64,000 nt of DNA from Symsagittifera roscoffensis (GCF_963678635.1 NC_087062.1:86591845-86655844), one strand, 5' to 3'. Positions 30,311-42,516 are shown, counted from the first letter of the stretch. The notes: a model not told the origin generated them from the letters alone. Program-made: numbers and translations.

Positions 30311-30720
30311 TGAGTTAGGACCGAGTTGGTTAACTCATAGAGTAATTTCGGATAGGGTACACCGTCTGCTCGTCACGCTATCTTATTTTCGGCCGGATAG
30401 ATTCGTGCAACTTCTTAGTCTAATACCGATCCTAATCTTACTCTTATACTATCTAGTCTCAGGTTGTTTAACTAGTCTCTGCTAGGCTCAATAGATCTAG
30501 GGTATACTGGTTTATTGCGGCTGCTGAAGTGCTCGGGAGAGTCCAACTAATTTCTAAGTTAAATTCAAATCTCTCTGGTGCTGAAATTACAAGTAACTTC
30601 AGCACTTACAAATAAGTGGGTTGTTAGTTAGATGGATCATGATTGGTTAATATTAAATACTTTACATTGGTAAAATATCTAAATTATCCAATCATAAAAT
30701 GTAGTCTAGATCAGGTTCCA
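30311..30720 (-). repeat. 5' LTR (410 bp)
   Basis: Identical, as far as I can read, to 11805-12214. The right flank gaat (30721-30724) completes the target duplication. See the 3' LTR entry for internal signals. Confidence 0.95.
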
Positions 30721-30724
30721 GAAT

Positions 30725-31230
30725 CCTTGATTTAACGAAAACAAATAAGATGCGAGTACGTTTTGAACAAGTTGATGTTCGTGAAGATTTGAAATATACA
30801 AATATGCGATATGCAAATAGTGAGCTCAATTAAGTTCAAGGGTCACGATTGACAATGAACCTAAATATATTTACCCAAATTGTTGTTTTTCTGATTGAAA
30901 ACTTGGTGGATGTTCAACAAACTGCAATATCTGGAATTCGCCATAAGTTAAAGCCGAAAATTACGTAACATGATATTTAGAGCCGATTATCGCCGGTGAG
31001 CCTTATACCGTCGGCAACAAATCAAAACCGACCTTTTTCACGTTTTTTCCGTTTCTGGGGCTTATGATAATTTTCAGCTTATTGGAATGGTATTATATTT
31101 TGCCTTGTTGGAACTTCAGGCATTCGGCTTGTGGGCCTACCTTCGAAACTCTATTATTGTCATGGCAAAATCGGTTCATAGTTTTATCAACATAATTGCG
31201 TATTGACTTTATAAGGATCTCTTTAACTAT
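30725..31230. other. Intergenic, no gene recognised
   Basis: Unique-looking A+T-rich sequence downstream of the retroelement. Nothing supportable. Confidence 0.4.
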
Positions 31231-31261
31231 TCGCCCTAGGGTTCCTAGCAGGCAGACAGGT

Positions 31262-31626
31262 TTTTCTCAAGGGAGGGGGGGGGGGAATTTCCCAAAAAAA
31301 ATTCGAAATGTCGAGGTTTTTTTAGGTCGACCAGATTGATTTTCTGAGCTCTCCCAAGTCAATATAAAGACCCCCTTTTGACCAAATTTGTGCGCCGTAG
31401 ACAAATTTTTGTAAAAACAGGCCAAACAAGGTGTTTTTCGGCTCTTTTTGGAAAAGTTTCGCCTAAAAGTTGCGTTTTTTTTGGCAAGCGCTCCCCCCTC
31501 AAAATTAGTATATATAACAAAAAGTTTTGTTTTAGAGACAATCAGCCAAAAAGAGCCCAAAAGGGATATCTCAAAATAGTACAAAGGGGAACCCTTTGGT
31601 TCGGCAGGGCGTCCAATCCCTAAGCA
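31262..31626 (-). mobile_element. CAGGGGCGGATTTAG-family MITE fragment, minus orientation
   Basis: The reverse complement of the family interior is recognisable: ggaatttcccaaaa, gccaaacaaggtgttttt, ggcaagcgctcccccctca, and a final gaaccctttggttcggcagg before a break. The outer tip at about 31250 is damaged. Confidence 0.65.
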
Positions 31627-31639
31627 CTTAAAAGATTTT

Positions 31640-32385
31640 AAAGGGGCCAAAATAAAAGCACTTGAAAGATTTTAAAGTAGACGAAAAAAGCAGGCAAAAA
31701 TAAAGCTTTTTAGGCAATTTATGGAAAACTTTGACCAAAACATCGCGTTCTTAAGGCGCTCGCTTTCCCCTCAGAATTAGAAAAAGCTGGGGCCGAAGGC
31801 TCGTTTAGAAAAATTAGGGTCCGTCAGTCAAAAATGGATATCTCAAAAAAGTACAACGGGGGACCTTTTGGGTTGGCAAGGGGTTCGAATCCCTGAGGGG
31901 GAATCCGCTCCTCCCCCTCCTTAATCCGCCGTTGGAGGGGCGGATGCCCCCCCCCCCCCCTCAGGGATTCGACCCCCTGCCAACTCAAAGGGTCCCCTGT
32001 TGTACTTTTTTGATATATCCATTTTTGGCTGACGGACCCTAATTTTTCTAAACGAGCCTTCGACCCCAGTTTTTTCTAATTCTGAGGGAAAAGCGAGCGC
32101 CTTAAGAACGCGATGTTTTGGTCAACGTTTTTCGAACCCCTTTTGTACTACTTTGAAACATTTTGAGGGGGGAGCGCGCGCCAAAAAAACGCAATTTTGT
32201 GGTCGAAATTTTCCAAAAACTGCCTAAAAACGCGTTTTTTTGGCCTTTTTTCAAAAACTTGACTGCGGCTCAGACAATTTGGTCAAATTAGGGTCTCTAT
32301 AGAGTTTGGGAGAGCTCAAAACTTTTTAAGAAATTTTTTTGAAAATCCGCCCCCTTCTCTAGAAATTCCTAGATCTGCGCCTATT
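31640..32385. mobile_element. Head-to-head MITE foldback (CAGGGGCGGATTTAG family)
   Basis: A minus-oriented copy (31640 to about 31905) is followed directly by a plus-oriented copy (about 31945-32385, ending ctagatctgcgcct). Arms of roughly 190 bases, 31716-31905 and 31945-32133, are near-perfect inverted complements: gaccaaaacatcgcgttctt faces aagaacgcgatgttttggtc. The centre is C/G-rich. Confidence 0.8.
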
Positions 32386-32673
32386 TAGGATTATTAAAAA
32401 CTAAAACATAGTTGAAGGCTTTTTTCACGTATAATTTATGCTTTTCAAAACCAGCTGATCTAACCAGCTGATGCTATTTTTAAGCAGGAATGCGAAGTAT
32501 CGTATCGACGATAGATTTTTTGGTGTCGATAGATTATCGCGATACATTGAACCCTCTCGATAGATTATCCGATAATCGCGATTATCGGAATCCTACATAA
32601 TAAATGAAATTTTATGAAAATTAAGGTTATGTTTCAGCTGAAATAATGCGCAACCGGTAAAAAGCTATTGAGC

Positions 32674-33103
32674 CAGGGGCGGATTTAGTGGGGGCGGGGG
32701 GCGGATTCCCCCCCTCAGGGATTCGACCCCCTGCCGACCCAAAGGGTCCCCCCTTTGATACTTTTTCAGAAATCCATTTTTGGCCGACCGACCCTAAAAT
32801 TTTTCTAAAGGCGCCTTTGGCGCCAATATATACTAACTTTGAGAGGGAGCGCACACCAAAAAAAACGCATTTTTTTTGTCAAAATTTTCCAAAAAGTGCC
32901 CAAAACGGCCTTTTTGACTGTTTTTTTTCAAAAATTTGCCTACGGCGCAGAAAATTTAGCCAAAATTGGGGTAAAACAGTGCTTTGGGAGAGCTCGAAAA
33001 ATCAATTTGATCGACCCAAAAAAAAAAAGGCCGTCAAAATTTTCGAATTTTTTTGAAAGTCCGCCCCCCCCCCCCCCTCGAGAAAATCCTAGATCCGCCC
33101 CTG
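32674..33103 (+). mobile_element. hAT-like MITE (CAGGGGCGGATTTAG family), nested copy
   Basis: Starts caggggcggatttag and ends ctagatccgcccctg, a clean terminal inverted repeat. The 8-base flanks tattgagc (32666-32673) and tattgaac (33104-33111) differ at one position. The interior has the usual ggcgcctttggcgccaatat and gagcgcacaccaaaa blocks. It lies inside the older hAT element. Confidence 0.9.
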
Positions 33104-33327
33104 TATTGAACGCAACGTTTAACCATAAATTTGTCCTTATAAACTGAATTGGTTGTCATTCATCCAAAAAAAACACATTGTATTTTTTAACGCATTAAAA
33201 AATCTATGCAGTTTTATGGTACCCCAATGCAAACTAGAGATCGCAGCATTGCCCAAAATTGCGAATTTTAGTCTAAATTATGATAGTCAGTTGCAATATA
33301 TAACAAAATAGAGATAAGAAATGTATC

Positions 33328-33535
33328 TTATTTGTTTTTAGGTTCAACTTTTCTTGTAAATAGCCAAATTAATTGTATATCCCAAGCTATGCACGATTGT
33401 ATTTTAATAGAAAGAGTTTCTTCCAACGTGTTTGGAAACATTAAAGCTCGTGTCATTGTGGACATCTTTGGCACCAGTGAAAAGTCTTTCAGCAAAGTAC
33501 GATGTTGGAAGCATCTGACGACTGAAATCAAATAG
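33328..33535. other. Open frames on both strands inside the hAT remnant, not assigned
   Basis: 67-codon frames are open on both strands. The position within the hAT boundaries makes a transposase C-terminal remnant possible on the - strand (IQSCIAWDIQLIWLFTRKVE). No motif is certain. Confidence 0.25.
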
Positions 33536-34764
33536 TGCCCGGGTTGTGCCCATTATACAATCGGATTTCGGCAACTGCAAGGTTTCTGCAACCGGCCGGA
33601 CTTTGGCTAGTTTCGCATGGCTAATTTATTTAATTTTTTGATACCTCCGGGAGACATTAGGTAATGTACAATATCTTCACCAATTGCATCCAGGATTTCA
33701 CTGATTTGAAGGAATCTCTCAACCATGAAACATTTTTAAAACAACCTAGTATGATTCTTCATAACTGGTATCAAATCTGTCTTCTGGCGAAATCAAAAAT
33801 GCTGTGGTAACTCTAGTGCAATTCGGTTTTTCACTTCTTTCGTCAATAAGTTACTGTAATTTACGAATGTTTTGCGAATTTTGATAAATTGCGAGTATTC
33901 TCTCTCTCGCAAGTAGTAACTGGATGGTCGTCCATGATAACCCAGTCCAATCATCCGATGAAAATTGCCATTTTATGGCTGGTAAAACTGATATCTGTAA
34001 GTCGCTGCTTCTCGCGAAACTCCTGCTCGAAGTTGGGATGAGTCGAACGAATATGTGACATTAAATTTGTTATTCCAGCTCCATTTGGCACTTTGCAAAT
34101 AGTTGACAATTTTTTGCACTTATAGTTCAAGTTACTTGTGTTTAGGAAGAAATTTCAGCGAAATAGAGCACTGCAATTGACTTGTTCGTGGCCAATGGTG
34201 GCCAAAAGCACACGTCTGACACAAATTGTGAACAGATTAATCACTGCATCAAGTTTGTGTAAGAGCTGCTGATTGGTTTAATTGCTAGAAGTTGGGTATA
34301 ACGTAAATTATTGAGTTTCCAGTCCATAGAATATCGTGATACTTAAAAGCTTGAAGATAGATATTTCGATATATTGGATATGCGATTATCGATTTCCCAG
34401 CCCTGCTCTTAAGTTGTGTATAATTATGAACAACGCTTATTCTGAACTAAACTTAGTGGTAAATGTCGGGTAGAAACTTCCCAATGTTTTAAGATAGGTT
34501 ATAGGTTTCAGAGTTTTTGGCGCCCGTTTTTCCCGATACAGCAATGTTTAAGAATGTGAATAGATTGTTTGGGACGTGGTATAGATGTTAACCCAAACGC
34601 AGCTTTAAAAAATAATCGTTAATTACAGAGAAAATGTATTAATTGACAGCATCTTATATAATTTTACTACATAATCTTTTACAAATTAAGAAGTTTAGTA
34701 TGTATTCCATCACATTCAACTTCCCGTTAAGGGTGAAAATCGCTCAGTCCATTTTAGTTTAGTC

Positions 34765-37700
34765 ATAAGTTGCACCTGCATGGTAAACTGTTTTAAATGC
34801 TCTAATAGTTGACTTCAAATTCACTGCCTCATCCAATACTTGTCGATACTTTGCCATCGGATCATGTCCAGAGTCTTCTAATGCGCGTTTTTTCATTCCT
34901 TGACTGCTAAACTTATACTTTTGACTTTTACTATCGTAACAACAAAATGTTTCACTACAAAGGCACAACATTTCGGCGCATCTGAACTCCTCCTTGAACA
35001 ATCCTGGTTCTCTCTTGAATTTTTACTTATTTTAACAGCAGCAAGTACGGGGGAAAATATTTTTCTCGTCTGCTCTGAAGTTGTCTCGACAATCTTTGCT
35101 TCATTTTCATTCCATTGTACTCGCTTGATGAGGAGTATACACTCATAAAAATATACTCCGCCAAAACCAAATAGAGAGAATCTGTATCCGTTTCGAGTTC
35201 TTCAAATTAAATTTGTTAACGTCACAAAATTTATCAAAAAATTTATAATACAGCTTCAAAGTTCTCAACTTGGCATACTCTAGTATAAAGAATCCTACTG
35301 TTTTGTTTTTGGTTCACGATGTTCTATAATAATTTCAACGACCTCATTTCATACAAAAAATAAGCTGCAATATTGAGTCTCTTACAGAACTGGTTATTAA
35401 TAGCTTTATGGGTCTTTTTGTCACCAAGATATTCTTTAACGTATGTTTTGATCTGTCCATTATTTCGTAGCGATAGCAATTAGTTCTTTGCAATTTTTTT
35501 GTTTCGGCTACCACACCAGATAATGGATTTTCATCACCGGCTCGCCTAGCATCAACAATCGACTGAGCCAAACTGTTGAATACTTCACGCGGTGTGTATT
35601 GTACAAATCGATATTGTTTTGCACACTGTAGTCCAAGATCCAAGTAAAAACTGAAAAGCGGTGCAATAAACGTTCCAATGGTTATATTGAAGCTCGATAA
35701 CAACAGTTCCTACCGTCGTTTTAACAAATTGTTTTCTTCCGCATATTCCTCGATATCGTTTCTATTATAAACAGCATTTTTGAAAATAAATGGAAACAGT
35801 CAGTTCGCGTTGCAAATAGCCAAAGATTGTTTCATTTCTAATGTTTTGCTGTAGTGAATTAAAAAAAAGAGGTCTTTTGGGGGGAAAAGTGGTTCCAACG
35901 TGATTTTTTACGTCTACGTGGTTTTCAAATTGATCCCACTTTTTGCCACAATTTTACATATGGAGTATCCTTCTTCTCGAACATAAGCTTTTTGAAGCGC
36001 ATCCTTTTCTCTTTTCCTGGTTCCTCGTTTGATATCAAGTTTAGCTTGCTGACAAGTGCAAAAATGGAAATTACAACCCATTGCTTCAAAGTAGTGTGGC
36101 AGTGGTTGCAATAATCAACAACACTGAAGCAATCAGTTTTTTCTGTTTTCCTGTAGTGTGGAAGCTTCCAATTTTACATTCAGGTCTGGTGGCTTTAAAA
36201 TTTGACATGACCATATTTTCAATTGTTCGAATTCAATTTTGCCTTGCCTTGATTTTTCCTGTTTATCATTGTAGACCTGTCTCGTATACAAGCCTGCGGG
36301 CATATCCTGACACATGGATTGAGGATATAACTGACTGGCATAAATCGCAACGATTGGTTTACATAAACTGTTTGATTTTCGAATAAACGTCTTGTTTGCT
36401 ACTGCTTTGGTTGTGAAAACAATTGAGGAACCACCAGTCATATCTTCCCGTTTTATTTCAAGCAAGCCACTATGACTCGAGAAAAATGGTTTAAATTTTT
36501 AGTCGGTTGATTTGTGTAGACAGATATTTACTAGATTCGGTAGTGTGCAGCCAAGCTTCCACATATTCATCCCTTTTTCAGAATCATTTTCTGCATAGCT
36601 TCAATGGTAGAAACAACAACTTTGTTGTTATACTACTGTAGAAAATCGGGTAATGTTGCTATATTTTACTGTTCCCAAAAAGGTTTCAAAAAACTGTAGT
36701 TTTCCTGTTCCGTGGGCGGTTTGGTTTTAGCTCAAGTTTTTTCATGGCTTTCTCTACAGTTACCCCACTGTTAAAAAGTTTTTGATACTCATCAAACTCT
36801 TTAGCGAGAGTTTTGCTATTCTTCAATTGACTGTAAAAGTCATCAAACGACAGTAGTTGTTGTTCATTGAGCTTGTTTGGAGTAGCAACCCACCGGTGTG
36901 GAAAGTATCTTTCCATCTCACTGGCCTTGCAATTTTTTAGAAAAGAGTCTGGAATAATAGCTCTAACCAGAAACTTCAAAATGTCCAGAAGCTGAAGGTC
37001 TCCATATTTGAAGTAAATAATTTCGTTTGCTTTTTTGAAAACTGAAGGTTCATTTTCTTTTCCGTTGTTAAGGTAAGGAATGAGGTTTGGTTCTTTGAGG
37101 TTTCAATCATACCGGCCGTTTTTGAATCCAAATAGTGGTGTGGTAGAGTTTTGGTGTAATCTCTCTAGATGTTGCATCATATCAATCAATTGACTTTTTG
37201 AATCCTCAGACAGTGAGTGGATGCATTCCTTTCTTCCTCATTCTCGATACATTCGTCCTCGTATTTTCTCGTTTCACTTTCTTAAAAATGCTTCGTTCAT
37301 CAAGGATGCTGAAAACCTTGTGTAGCCCCTTTTTGATGTTTTTGTTTCAGTAATTTCCAAAAATTTTGATCACATCTCTACTTAATTTTTTTCCGCCAAC
37401 AACTCCAAGTTTGCCGCAAATTTAATAGTGTGGTTCTTTGGATATTTGTCGCACAAAAAAATAGATTTGTCAAGTAATTGAAATAATCATACTTCCCGAT
37501 CCAAGTAATTGGTTCTGTCGATTCTAGCTTTTCCAGTGGCATGCAAATTGGTTCAAAGTTCTCGTAGAGTGTAAAAAATATTAAAGTAAATCTTTTTATT
37601 TCAATTTTTGCAACAGATATGATGACATTTGAAGAAATCTGACGTTTTGAAAAAAAAATATTCACAAGTTGGACATCGGAGAAGTTGTCGATATTATTGA

Positions 37701-38853
37701 CAAGAATAATGTGGTTGTTTCACTGTATTTCACTGTTTTTTTGTGTGTATTCATTCTTCTCCATGTTAACTCTCCCACGGAGTCATGTGCTTCAATGTCG
37801 ATATCGTAGATAAAGATGTTTTTTCCTACTACATGTTCAACTATTGGCAGATTATCCATCGAAACTCCACGAAATTGTTTCGGATCATCACCCAATTTCT
37901 CCAGAGAATCAAAGAATATCTTGGAGATAGTTGTCTCAATTTTAATTGTTCCATGAAAATGAGCTGCAAGCGCTCGAAGCAAACACAAACTGTTATTGTA
38001 TGGTTGTTTAATGTGTTGATTCGAAATAAAACACTTTACTTGATAATTTCTCAAAAATGGTTTTTGAATCACTGAATTTAGACAACCCATCGGTACGTTT
38101 TTTAACAGTGCCGCAAAAAATGTTAAATTAGTGATCAAATTGCAACGCAATTTTTTTCTGTCCCTCTTTTGTACAAGCATCAAGGATATTGTTTATAGAC
38201 CTTGTTCTGTAGATACGTCTAGTCTGCTTTAGTATACAGCAGCATAGATTCACAAAGAAGTGTGTTACTTTATGAGCGTAGAAATAACAAAAATCACAGG
38301 TTTCTTTGTTACATAAGACAAATCCACAAGGCAATGATGATTTTTGTTGCAAAACCAAAATTTTCAAAGATTGAACCAGTTTTTTTTTCAACTAGATAAG
38401 GATCCAGTTTGGAAAGTCAAAAAAACTGAAAACCTTGTGGCGTCTATTTTCCATCTCAGTATCTGTCAAGAAGTGTTGACAAGCATCTAACTCATTTAGA
38501 CGCTGATCATTATCCTCCGCGTTTTCTAAGATTTCATTCAAATCAGCAACTTAATCACTCTTTTTCCTCGCTTTCAACACGTAATCTTTCTTGCAATGTT
38601 GTTGAAGTGAATAATAGCTTGGAAACTCTTTCTCACTTGATACACATTTTGTTGATTTGAGGTCGACTTTACAAGCTTCTTGTTCGTATGGAAACTCAAC
38701 CCTGCTGGTTGAAAGTACAAAAATTACTTTCTGGACATGGAATAACTCCTAGCGCAAAACTCTCGCGATGTCGAGCGGCATCAACTCTCCTGTACTGTAC
38801 TCTTTGCCACAGTCCTTGAATTTTACTTTCTCATTCATGTTGATTGACGGCAT
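34765..38853 (-). pseudogene. Decayed family B DNA polymerase gene of a self-synthesising-type mobile element
   Basis: Pieces of one long protein lie in order on the - strand in shifting frames. The N-terminal start at 38853 has C2H2-finger-like segments to about 38560 (KFKDCGKEYSTGELMPLDIA, then a Cys-x-Cys, Phe, Leu, His pattern). An N-terminal region containing NSLCLLRALAAHFHG is at 37662-38183. Polymerase motif A is at 36133-36465 (IYASQLYP). A Cys/His patch FEAMGCNFHFCTCQQ is at 35914-36111. The motif B region is at 35344-35703 (VVAETKKLQRTNCYRYEIMD). Motif C TDTDSLYL is at about 35175-35195 and a C-terminal piece at 34759-35001. The motif A position normally held by a catalytic Asp reads Tyr, and stops interrupt the gene. 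Such polymerases occur in Polinton-like elements and related DNA viruses. No integrase or capsid gene was found beside it. Confidence 0.75.
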
Positions 38854-40329
38854 CTGAAAAAAAACTGTGAGGTTTATTATGTATCAAATTAAATAAACGT
38901 GTATGGCATCTACAATTTTGGGACATTTAAAATGTCGCAAAAAAAATTAATTCATCTTTACTATGATTTGCTTAAAACAATTGAAAAAAAATTCAATTGG
39001 TTAAACAAAATGCAGAGCGATTACTTTTAGCGTAAGAAATGAATGTGAAATGAGTTTTTTTAATGTTGCTTAGGGAAAATGAACCAATCAAAATCGAGTG
39101 TTCTTTTAGTAACAGTGTTTGTTCGAGATCAACCAATCAGAGTCCAGCTTTATTTAAAAAGATACCCTCATTATTTTTTAAAATTTTATCTTGATCTGAA
39201 AAATATCTATCCGAAATTGTTTGAATTTCTTTGTGCTACTGACAAGCAAAAACAAAACATTTCAAGTGGACTCCTTGTTGATGAGTGAGATGTTGACTCC
39301 TAACTTTCGATATTTTTTTGGACATTTAAATTGTATTAAATAGAGTTTTCGGACTACGTAACGGTAATTTAATAGAAACTTATTCAATCAAAGAGTTTAC
39401 TCAATCAAAGAGTATCAAATTTTCAACTTAAGGCTGAATTACCCCTGACAAGGAGAGAAAAAAGTTGAAATTAGTCAAAAAAATGTATGATAATATATCA
39501 CTCTTTTTTTCCCTACTCGATTTCCAAATTTATCAAAACTCCCCAGCAAAGTCGTCTTTTCCTAATTTTTTGAAAAGATTTTGAAAGTTCAAAATCCTGC
39601 ATGATCAGGTTCGGAATAAGATTTCAAGAACTTTGCTTTTAAAATTTCATCAATTTCGAGCTATCCTCTGACATGTACTGGATTATCGACTCCAAATTTA
39701 ACAGTTTCTCATTAATTATGTTCAAAAAACTCAATTGACTTGATCAGAAAATTTGCAGATTCTACTCGCTATAGATTTTTTTTGTGTTACTTATATCGGT
39801 GATATTTCTTATTTTTACAGCAACTAATTTGTGGCCATTTATTTTTGCGATTTCTATTTTTTGTTTTTCCTTACATATCTGGAAGATTTAATATCCTTAA
39901 AAGGTAAATTGTTCTCTGAATGGATACGACAACCAGAACAAAATTGAACTTTTTCTGATCGAAAACGACAAATTGTAAAATTCCCTTTGAGGGAACTTTT
40001 CTTCTGCTTGGATACGACTTTTAAATTTTTTTAACAGGAAGACGGATTTCTGATTAGACATAACTACTGACCAAATCTGGAAAATCTATTCTGATTGGTT
40101 AAACCCACTCATTTGAGTTGATGATACACCTCACTCTAAAAAAAAATCATTTTATTTTCAATTCAACTACCGTCAACTACCTCCTCTCTCATTTGTTAAA
40201 GTGAAACATTTTTAGCATCTTGTTGAAAAAACTGAAACTTTTTTTGCATTTTGTAGAAAAAAGTGAAAACTTTTTCGCAGCTTGTCAAAAAAATTGAAAC
40301 ACTTTTTGTTTTTTGTCAAACAAACTTTT

Positions 40330-40525
40330 TAGGAAACTTCAGGAAAATTTTGAACAAAAAATTGCATTTTTGCAGCGCGCACTCTGTTAAATTTAAGTAT
40401 ATTGGCGCTAAAGGCGCCTTAAGAAATTTTTTTGAGGTTTGTGAGCCAAAAATGAATGTCGTAAATTTATACCAAATGACTGCCCTTTGAAAAATTTTGG
40501 CAGCCAGAATTGAAAAGGGCAGTAA
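40330..40525 (-). mobile_element. CAGGGGCGGATTTAG-family MITE fragment
   Basis: The interior block tatattggcgctaaaggcgc and the flanking ttgcagcgcgcactctgtta match the reverse orientation of the family. The segment is absent from the second copy of the tandem duplication, so it was inserted into copy 1 or lost from copy 2. Confidence 0.55.
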
Positions 40526-40542
40526 CCCCCCTCCCCCCCTCC

Positions 40543-40626
40543 CCAGCCGACAAGGGGCAGTCCCCCCTAGCCGAGAAGGGGCAGTCCCCCCTAGCCGAGA
40601 AGGGGCAGTCCCCCCTCCCCCCCCCC
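40543..40626. repeat. Minisatellite, about 25-bp unit, three copies
   Basis: Units of agccgagaaggggcagtccc with flanking Cs repeat three times before a poly-C tract. The open reading frame across it (Pro-rich) is an artefact of the repeat. Confidence 0.8.
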
Positions 40627-40783
40627 CATTTCATTTTTTAAAAACTTTTTTTCGGATCATGTTAACTATTCCGCCCCCCCCCCCTCTATGGTACCTTGTA
40701 AAGAATCCCCCCCCCTATAAAACATATTTCATTTATGCTCAACTGGATTGGTTTTGTTGTTCTCAGAATTGTGTTCTGTCGCA

Positions 40784-40841
40784 TTCCTATTGGTTGACGT
40801 TATTTCAATTCGCATTCCTATTGGTTGACGTTATCCTTGTT
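40784..40841. repeat. 30-bp direct repeat, two copies here and three in the duplicate
   Basis: The unit cgcattcctattggttgacg plus ttatttcaatt occurs twice here and three times at 42380-42470, so its number has changed since the tandem duplication. Confidence 0.8.
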
Positions 40842-40880
40842 AACTATTCCCCCCCCTATTGCAATAGGGGGGGGGGGGGG

Positions 40881-40922
40881 CAGTCGGAACATTCAGGGCT
40901 TCGCCCTGATACGAGCAGTCGT
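40881..40922 (+). mobile_element. Solo 3' end of Helentron-like family
   Basis: cagtcggaacattcagggct, the hairpin and gatacgagcagtc, preceded by a cccctattgcaatagggg palindrome. The matching end in the second duplicate is at 42517-42560. Confidence 0.75.
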
Positions 40923-42516
40923 TTATTTATTAATTTTGCTTCTTGTTCTAGATTCTGATTGATGAATATAGTAGTTGTCTACTTTATGACGTGTCTACTT
41001 TATTGACTTGTCTACTTGTTACCTCGAGGTTGTTAATTTGATCCTCCACTTTTGACGGGATTTTTTTCGTCATCTGAAATGCACTGATCTCTTTAAAGCC
41101 CTTCTCAACTTTGATTGTATTACGGAAGTTATCGTAAAATTTTATCTTGATCTGAAAAATATCTATCCGAAATTGTTTGAATTTCTTTGTGCTACTGACA
41201 AGCAAAAACAAAACATTTCAAGTGGACTCCTTGTTGATGAGTGAGATGTTGACTCCTAACTTTCGATATTTTTTTGGACATTTAAATTGTATTAAATAGA
41301 GTTTTCGGACTACGTAACGGTAATTTAATAGAAACTTATTCAATCAAAGAGTTTACTCAATCAAAGAGTATCAAATTTTCAACTTAAGGCTGAATTACCC
41401 CTGACAAGGAGAGAAAAAAGTTGAAATTAGTCAAAAAAATGTATGATAATATATCACTCTTTTTTTCCCTACTCGATTTCCAAATTTATCAAAACTCCCC
41501 AGCAAAGTCGTCTTTTCCTAATTTTTTGAAAAGATTTTGAAAGTTCAAAATCCTGCATGATCAGGTTCGGAATAAGATTTCAAGAACTTTGCTTTTAAAA
41601 TTTCATCAATTTCGAGCTATCCTCTGACATGTACATCAAAATCAGAGCACTGGATTATCGACTCCAAATTTAACAGTTTCTCATTAATTATGTTCAAAAA
41701 ACTCAATTGACTTGATCAGAAAATTTGCAGATTCTACTCGCTATAGATTTTTTTTGTGTTACTTATATCGGTGATATTTCTTATTTTTACAGCAACTAAT
41801 TTGTGGCCATTTATTTTTGCGATTTCTATTTTTTGTTTTTCCTTACATATCTGGAAGATTTAATATCCTTAAAAGGTAAATTGTTCTCTGAATGGATACG
41901 ACAACCAGAACAAAATTGAACTTTTTCTGATCGAAAACGACAAATTGTAAAATTCCTTTTGAGGGAACTTTTCTTCTGCTTGGATACGACTTTTAAATTT
42001 TTTTAACAGGAAGACGGATTTCTGATTAGACATAACTACTGACCAAATCTGGAAAATCTATTCTGATTGGTTAAACCCACTCATTTGAGTTGATGATACA
42101 CCTCACTCTAAAAAAAAATCATTTTATTTTCAACTCAACTACCGTCAACTACCTCCTCTCTCAACTGTTAAAGTGAAACATTTTTAGCATCTTGTTGAAA
42201 AAACTGAAATTTTTTTAGCATTTTTGCATTTTGTAGAAAAAATTGAAAACTTTTTCGCAGCTTTTTCGCCCCCCCCCCCCTCCCATGGTATCCTGTAAAG
42301 AATCCCCCCCCCCCCTATAAAAACATATTTCATTTATGCTCAACTGGATTGGTTTTGTATTTCTCAGAATTGTGTTCTGTCGCATTCCTATTGGTTGACG
42401 TTATTTCAATTCGCATTCCTATTGGTTGACGTTATTTCAATTCGCATTCCTATTGGTTGACGTTATCCTTGTTAACTAACCCCCCCCCCCCATCCCTATT
42501 GCAAAAAGGGGGGGGG

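Larger units (their letters stand above)
11805..30720 (-). mobile_element. Intact 18.9 kb env-bearing Gypsy-type LTR retroelement
   Basis: Two 410-bp direct repeats (11805-12214 and 30311-30720) bound the element. I compared them by eye and found no difference. On the + strand they start tgagttagga and end caggttcca, giving TG...CA tips on either strand. The flanks carry a 4-base duplication, gaat (11801-11804 and 30721-30724). All large coding frames run on the - strand, so the LTR at 30311-30720 is the 5' LTR. Order in transcript sense: PBS-like site, leader, 155-codon ORF, 2740-codon gag-pol, short hydrophobic ORFs, AUG-less Pro/Ser-rich frame, 872-codon envelope-like ORF, 601-codon ORF, 1.6 kb tail. 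It is far larger than usual Gypsy elements (about 5-10 kb). The sense strand is rich in A and C and poor in G across the interior. Identical LTRs and unbroken ORFs mean a recent insertion. Confidence 0.96.
32485..34405 (-). mobile_element. Decayed hAT transposon with nested MITE
   Basis: The left end caggaatgcgaagtatcg and the right end (reverse complement) cagggctgggaaatcgataa are diverged hAT-type terminal repeats, followed inward by tcgata-rich subterminal repeats. The flanks tttttaag (32477-32484) and ctcttaag (34406-34413) match at 6 of 8 positions, as expected of an old 8-base duplication. On the - strand at about 33960-34140 the reading shows a BED-finger-like end (NGAGITNLMSHIRSTHPNF). 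A further segment, DWVIMDDHPVTTCERENTR, lies at about 33850-33955, typical of the start of hAT transposases. Stops and frame breaks mean it is inactive. A CAGGGGCGGATTTAG-family MITE has inserted at 32674-33103. Confidence 0.8.

Noticed and set aside
30258-30485. 75-codon frame in the 5' LTR, also seen in the 3' LTR (11641-11979)
   Set aside because: It lies on the strand opposite to the element's transcription and is simply the LTR repeated.
31267-33147. Open frames of 60-127 codons with shared wording such as KKTHFF and LPKKTQ
   Set aside because: They run through MITE copies of one non-coding family; the similar peptides come from the shared DNA.
40497-40958. 153-codon Pro-rich frame
   Set aside because: Produced by the 25-bp minisatellite and C-tracts, and runs into a Helentron-like end.
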